This document shows, one piece after another, positions 32,410 to 34,174 of a DNA stretch of 34,174 bases. A program made the translations under genes and the position numbers. Each line of letters starts with the position of its first letter. Positions within the stretch are counted from its first letter, which is position 1. Under the pieces are notes generated by a model, which saw only the letters and a program-made list of their open reading frames with translations, did not search any database and had not been told where the DNA came from. Origin of the DNA: Coprothermobacterota bacterium (lineage in GTDB: Bacteria > Caldisericota > JANLFM01); assembly GCA_026389455.1 (NCBI GenBank), contig JAPLHV010000033.1, forward strand, positions 1 to 34,174. The letters are read 5' to 3'.

Positions 32410-34174
32410 TCAGCTACCTGGCCATCCATAATTTAGCCATCGTAGACGCTCTGGAGTGTGAGTTGGAACCTGGCTTTAATGTCTTTACCGGGGAGACTGG
32501 GGCAGGCAAATCCCTGGTGGTGGACGCGCTTGCCTTGCTATTGGGCAGCCGCGGCCAGGCTGACCTGGTCGGCTCGCACGGCGATGTGATGCGGATAGAG
32601 GCAACCCTGGAGTTGCCGGCACACCCTGGCTCGCCAGGACTCCCTGCCGGGGGCTGTCAAGCTGCCGGGGGCTGTCTAGCTGCCGGGGGCTATCAAGCTG
32701 CCGGGGGCTGTCTAGCTGCCGGATCCTATCAAGCTGCCTCACCGGAACGCGCTGCCACAAGTTATCTGCAAGAGCTGGGCATTGAGGAGGGCACGCTCTC
32801 ACTGACCCGAGAGATCAGCCGTGCTGGGAGGAGCCGCGCTCACTTGAACGGGCGACTGGTTCCGCTCAGTTTGCTGCGTGATGCCCTTGCTCCGCTGGTA
32901 CACCTGCACGGCCAGCAAGAGCATGAAGCCCTATTATCCCCTCTCTTTCAACTGAACTCGCTGGACCGTTTTGCCGGCGCCGATGCTCTGGCCGAACGCG
33001 ATCGGGGAGAGGCGTTGCGGGCAGCGAGGATCGAAATACTCGGGAAAATCGCCAAGCTGAAAGCCAACACTGGAGAGCGGCAGTCCCAAGAAGAGCTCTG
33101 GCGCTATGAGTTGGAGGAAATCGAGAGAGCATCTTTGCGTGACGGGGAGGACCAGCTATTAGAGGAGGAACGAGCTTTATTGCGGGGGAGCATTCGAATC
33201 CGCTCGACATTAGAAGCGGTAGCGGGTTATTTGCGGGGGGAGACAGCAGGGGGCAATTTCATGGACGGCCTCGAGCGGAACGCCCAGGCCTTGCAGGAAT
33301 TGACCGGACACTATCCCGCGCTGACTTCCTTGAGTGAACGGCTGGCCGGCCTGACTTTGGAGCTGGGTGATTTCTGCTGGGATTTGTCCGCCGCCCTGGA
33401 ACACCTGGAAGCAGACCCGGGCCGGCTGGAGCAGATCGAGGGTAGATTGGACCAGTTGGCTCGTCTGAAGCGCAAGCACGGGGGCACGTTGGCGGCTGTC
33501 TCGGCCGCTCGCCTTGAAATCCAGGCGGCATTAGGTTCGCTGGAGGCCAAGCAAGCCGAGGAAAGAGCGTTGGAAGAGGAGTTGACGAAAAGTGAGGGCG
33601 CTTTGAGCGGTTCATTGGGTAATCTGCGGGAGCTTCGACGTGAGGCAGCAGACCGACTGGCCGGACGAGTGGAAGAGAGCCTGGGTGAACTTGGCATCGA
33701 ACACCCAATCTTTCGCATCGAATTGGAGGAGTTCCCCTTGGAGAACCTTCGCGCGGAAGGTCTGGACCGTGCCGAGTTCCTCTTCTCATCCAACCCCGGG
33801 GAACCGCCTCGACCCTTGACAAGGGTTGCTTCGGGCGGAGAACTCTCGCGCCTGATGTTGGCAGTGAAAGCTGCCCTAGCCGACCGTTACGATGCTTCCA
33901 CTTTGGTCTTTGACGAGATCGATGCCGGCATTGGCGGGAGAGTGGGGGAGATGCTGGCAGCCAAGTTGGTGGAAGTCTCCCGTTTTCATCAAGTGATCTG
34001 CATCACCCATCTTCCACAGATCGCCGCCCGGGCTGGAACCCACTTCCTTCTCCAGAAGGATGCCTCCGGCATTTCCAGCCAAGTCTCGCTACGGCGTTTG
34101 GGGGAGCAGGAGCGGGTGGGGGAGATCAGCCGCATGTTGGGTGGGAGCAGGATTAGTGAAGCGGTCCGCCAACA
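32406..34174 (+). CDS. recN: DNA repair protein RecN, 3' end cut by the window, with an in-frame repeat array
   Basis: 589 codons are visible from GTG at 32406 (GTGA overlap with nadK). An SMC-like ATPase for double-strand break repair. N-terminal half: MISYLAIHNLAIVDALECEL, Walker A GETGAGKSLVVDAL (G29-S36), RSRAHLNGRLV and HLHGQQEHEALL, then a long coiled-coil region (about 200-430). C-terminal half: RVASGGELSRLMLAVKAAL (signature), VFDEIDAGIGGRVGEMLA (Walker B), ICITHLPQIAARAG. Residues about 76-111 (AAGGCQ/AAGGCL units) come from a repeat array in a loop between the Walker A region and the HLNG motif. The visible part already exceeds the usual 555-570 aa, mostly because of this insert. 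The end is probably only a few codons beyond the window. Confidence 0.95.
   Translation, partial: MISYLAIHNLAIVDALECELEPGFNVFTGETGAGKSLVVDALALLLGSRGQADLVGSHGDVMRIEATLELPAHPGSPGLPAGGCQAAGGCLAAGGYQAAGGCLAAGSYQAASPERAATSYLQELGIEEGTLSLTREISRAGRSRAHLNGRLVPLSLLRDALAPLVHLHGQQEHEALLSPLFQLNSLDRFAGADALAERDRGEALRAARIEILGKIAKLKANTGERQSQEELWRYELEEIERASLRDGEDQLLEEERALLRGSIRIRSTLEAVAGYLRGETAGGNFMDGLERNAQALQELTGHYPALTSLSERLAGLTLELGDFCWDLSAALEHLEADPGRLEQIEGRLDQLARLKRKHGGTLAAVSAARLEIQAALGSLEAKQAEERALEEELTKSEGALSGSLGNLRELRREAADRLAGRVEESLGELGIEHPIFRIELEEFPLENLRAEGLDRAEFLFSSNPGEPPRPLTRVASGGELSRLMLAVKAALADRYDASTLVFDEIDAGIGGRVGEMLAAKLVEVSRFHQVICITHLPQIAARAGTHFLLQKDASGISSQVSLRRLGEQERVGEISRMLGGSRISEAVRQ
32638..32742 (-). 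repeat. Dispersed 18-bp repeat array, about 5-6 units, inside recN
   Basis: Units GCTGCCGGGGGCTGTCAA and GCTGCCGGGGGCTGTCTA alternate every 18 bases; one is changed to GCCGGATCCTATCAAGCT. The left boundary CAGGACTCCCTGCC is the reversed terminal motif. It is translated in a third frame (AAGGCQ, AAGGCL, AAGGYQ). Confidence 0.93.

Overview
The window reads as a contiguous piece of a bacterial chromosome, GC-rich (roughly 58-60% by eye) and densely packed with housekeeping genes. Gene order is strongly Bacillota-like: yloU-fakA-recG-rsmD-coaD, yebC-ruvCAB-spoIID-queA-tgt-secDF, rel-dtd, a hisS-linked 6S RNA, and efp-yqhY-nusB-(acyP)-ispA-dxs-nadK-recN. No gene here is specific to a genus. I infer a Clostridia- or Limnochordia-like, possibly uncultivated, member of the Bacillota; that placement is inference only.

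Layout. (1) 1-1338, plus strand: the 3' end of a TPP riboswitch with its terminator, then thiT and thiN (thiamine uptake and activation). (2) 1335-7237: rpmB on the minus strand, divergent from a plus-strand operon of an Asp23 protein, fatty acid kinase, RecG, RsmD, CoaD and a coiled-coil protein. (3) 7300-25758, all minus strand, in transcription order: yebC, ruvC, ruvA, ruvB, a SpoIID-like protein, queA, tgt, an HD phosphohydrolase, secDF, rel, dtd, tRNA-Ala(CGC), a class A penicillin-binding protein, asnS, hisS and a likely 6S RNA. (4) 25838-34174, plus strand: an M24 aminopeptidase, efp, yqhY, nusB, acylphosphatase, ispA, dxs, nadK and recN (cut by the window end). Most neighbours overlap by 1-4 bases (ATGA, GTGA, TGATG), so translational coupling is the rule. 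Clear sigma70-type promoters are few and favour a TTGCC[A/C]-like -35 box.

The unusual part is a dispersed short repeat unrelated to any single gene. Its 18-bp unit is close to GCCCCCGGCAGCTTGATA, with a GCCCGCGGCAGC variant. It forms short tandem arrays of 2-6 units at about 15 places in 34 kb, roughly 50 units in all. Arrays lie between genes, next to promoters and around the tRNA. They also lie inside conserved genes, always in frame: twice in the SpoIID-like protein, and in the M24 peptidase, YqhY, DXS (at both ends) and RecN. At least four of the six reading frames are used (APGNLI, LPGAVN, LPATRQ, AAGGCQ). Most arrays end in a shared non-repeated motif close to GGCAGGGYGTCCTGG, so they have a direction. 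Copies also supply stop codons (the coiled-coil gene, yqhY, dxs) and the nadK start codon. No gene in the window obviously moves or copies the repeat. It looks like an undescribed, protein-tolerant, expanding mini-repeat and is the best candidate here for new biology.

Other points of note: a possible AUC start codon for asnS; divergent rpmB/yloU promoters sharing one -35 box; candidate leaderless mRNAs for yloU and the penicillin-binding protein; a second palindromic repeat with an 18-bp-type array nested inside it.
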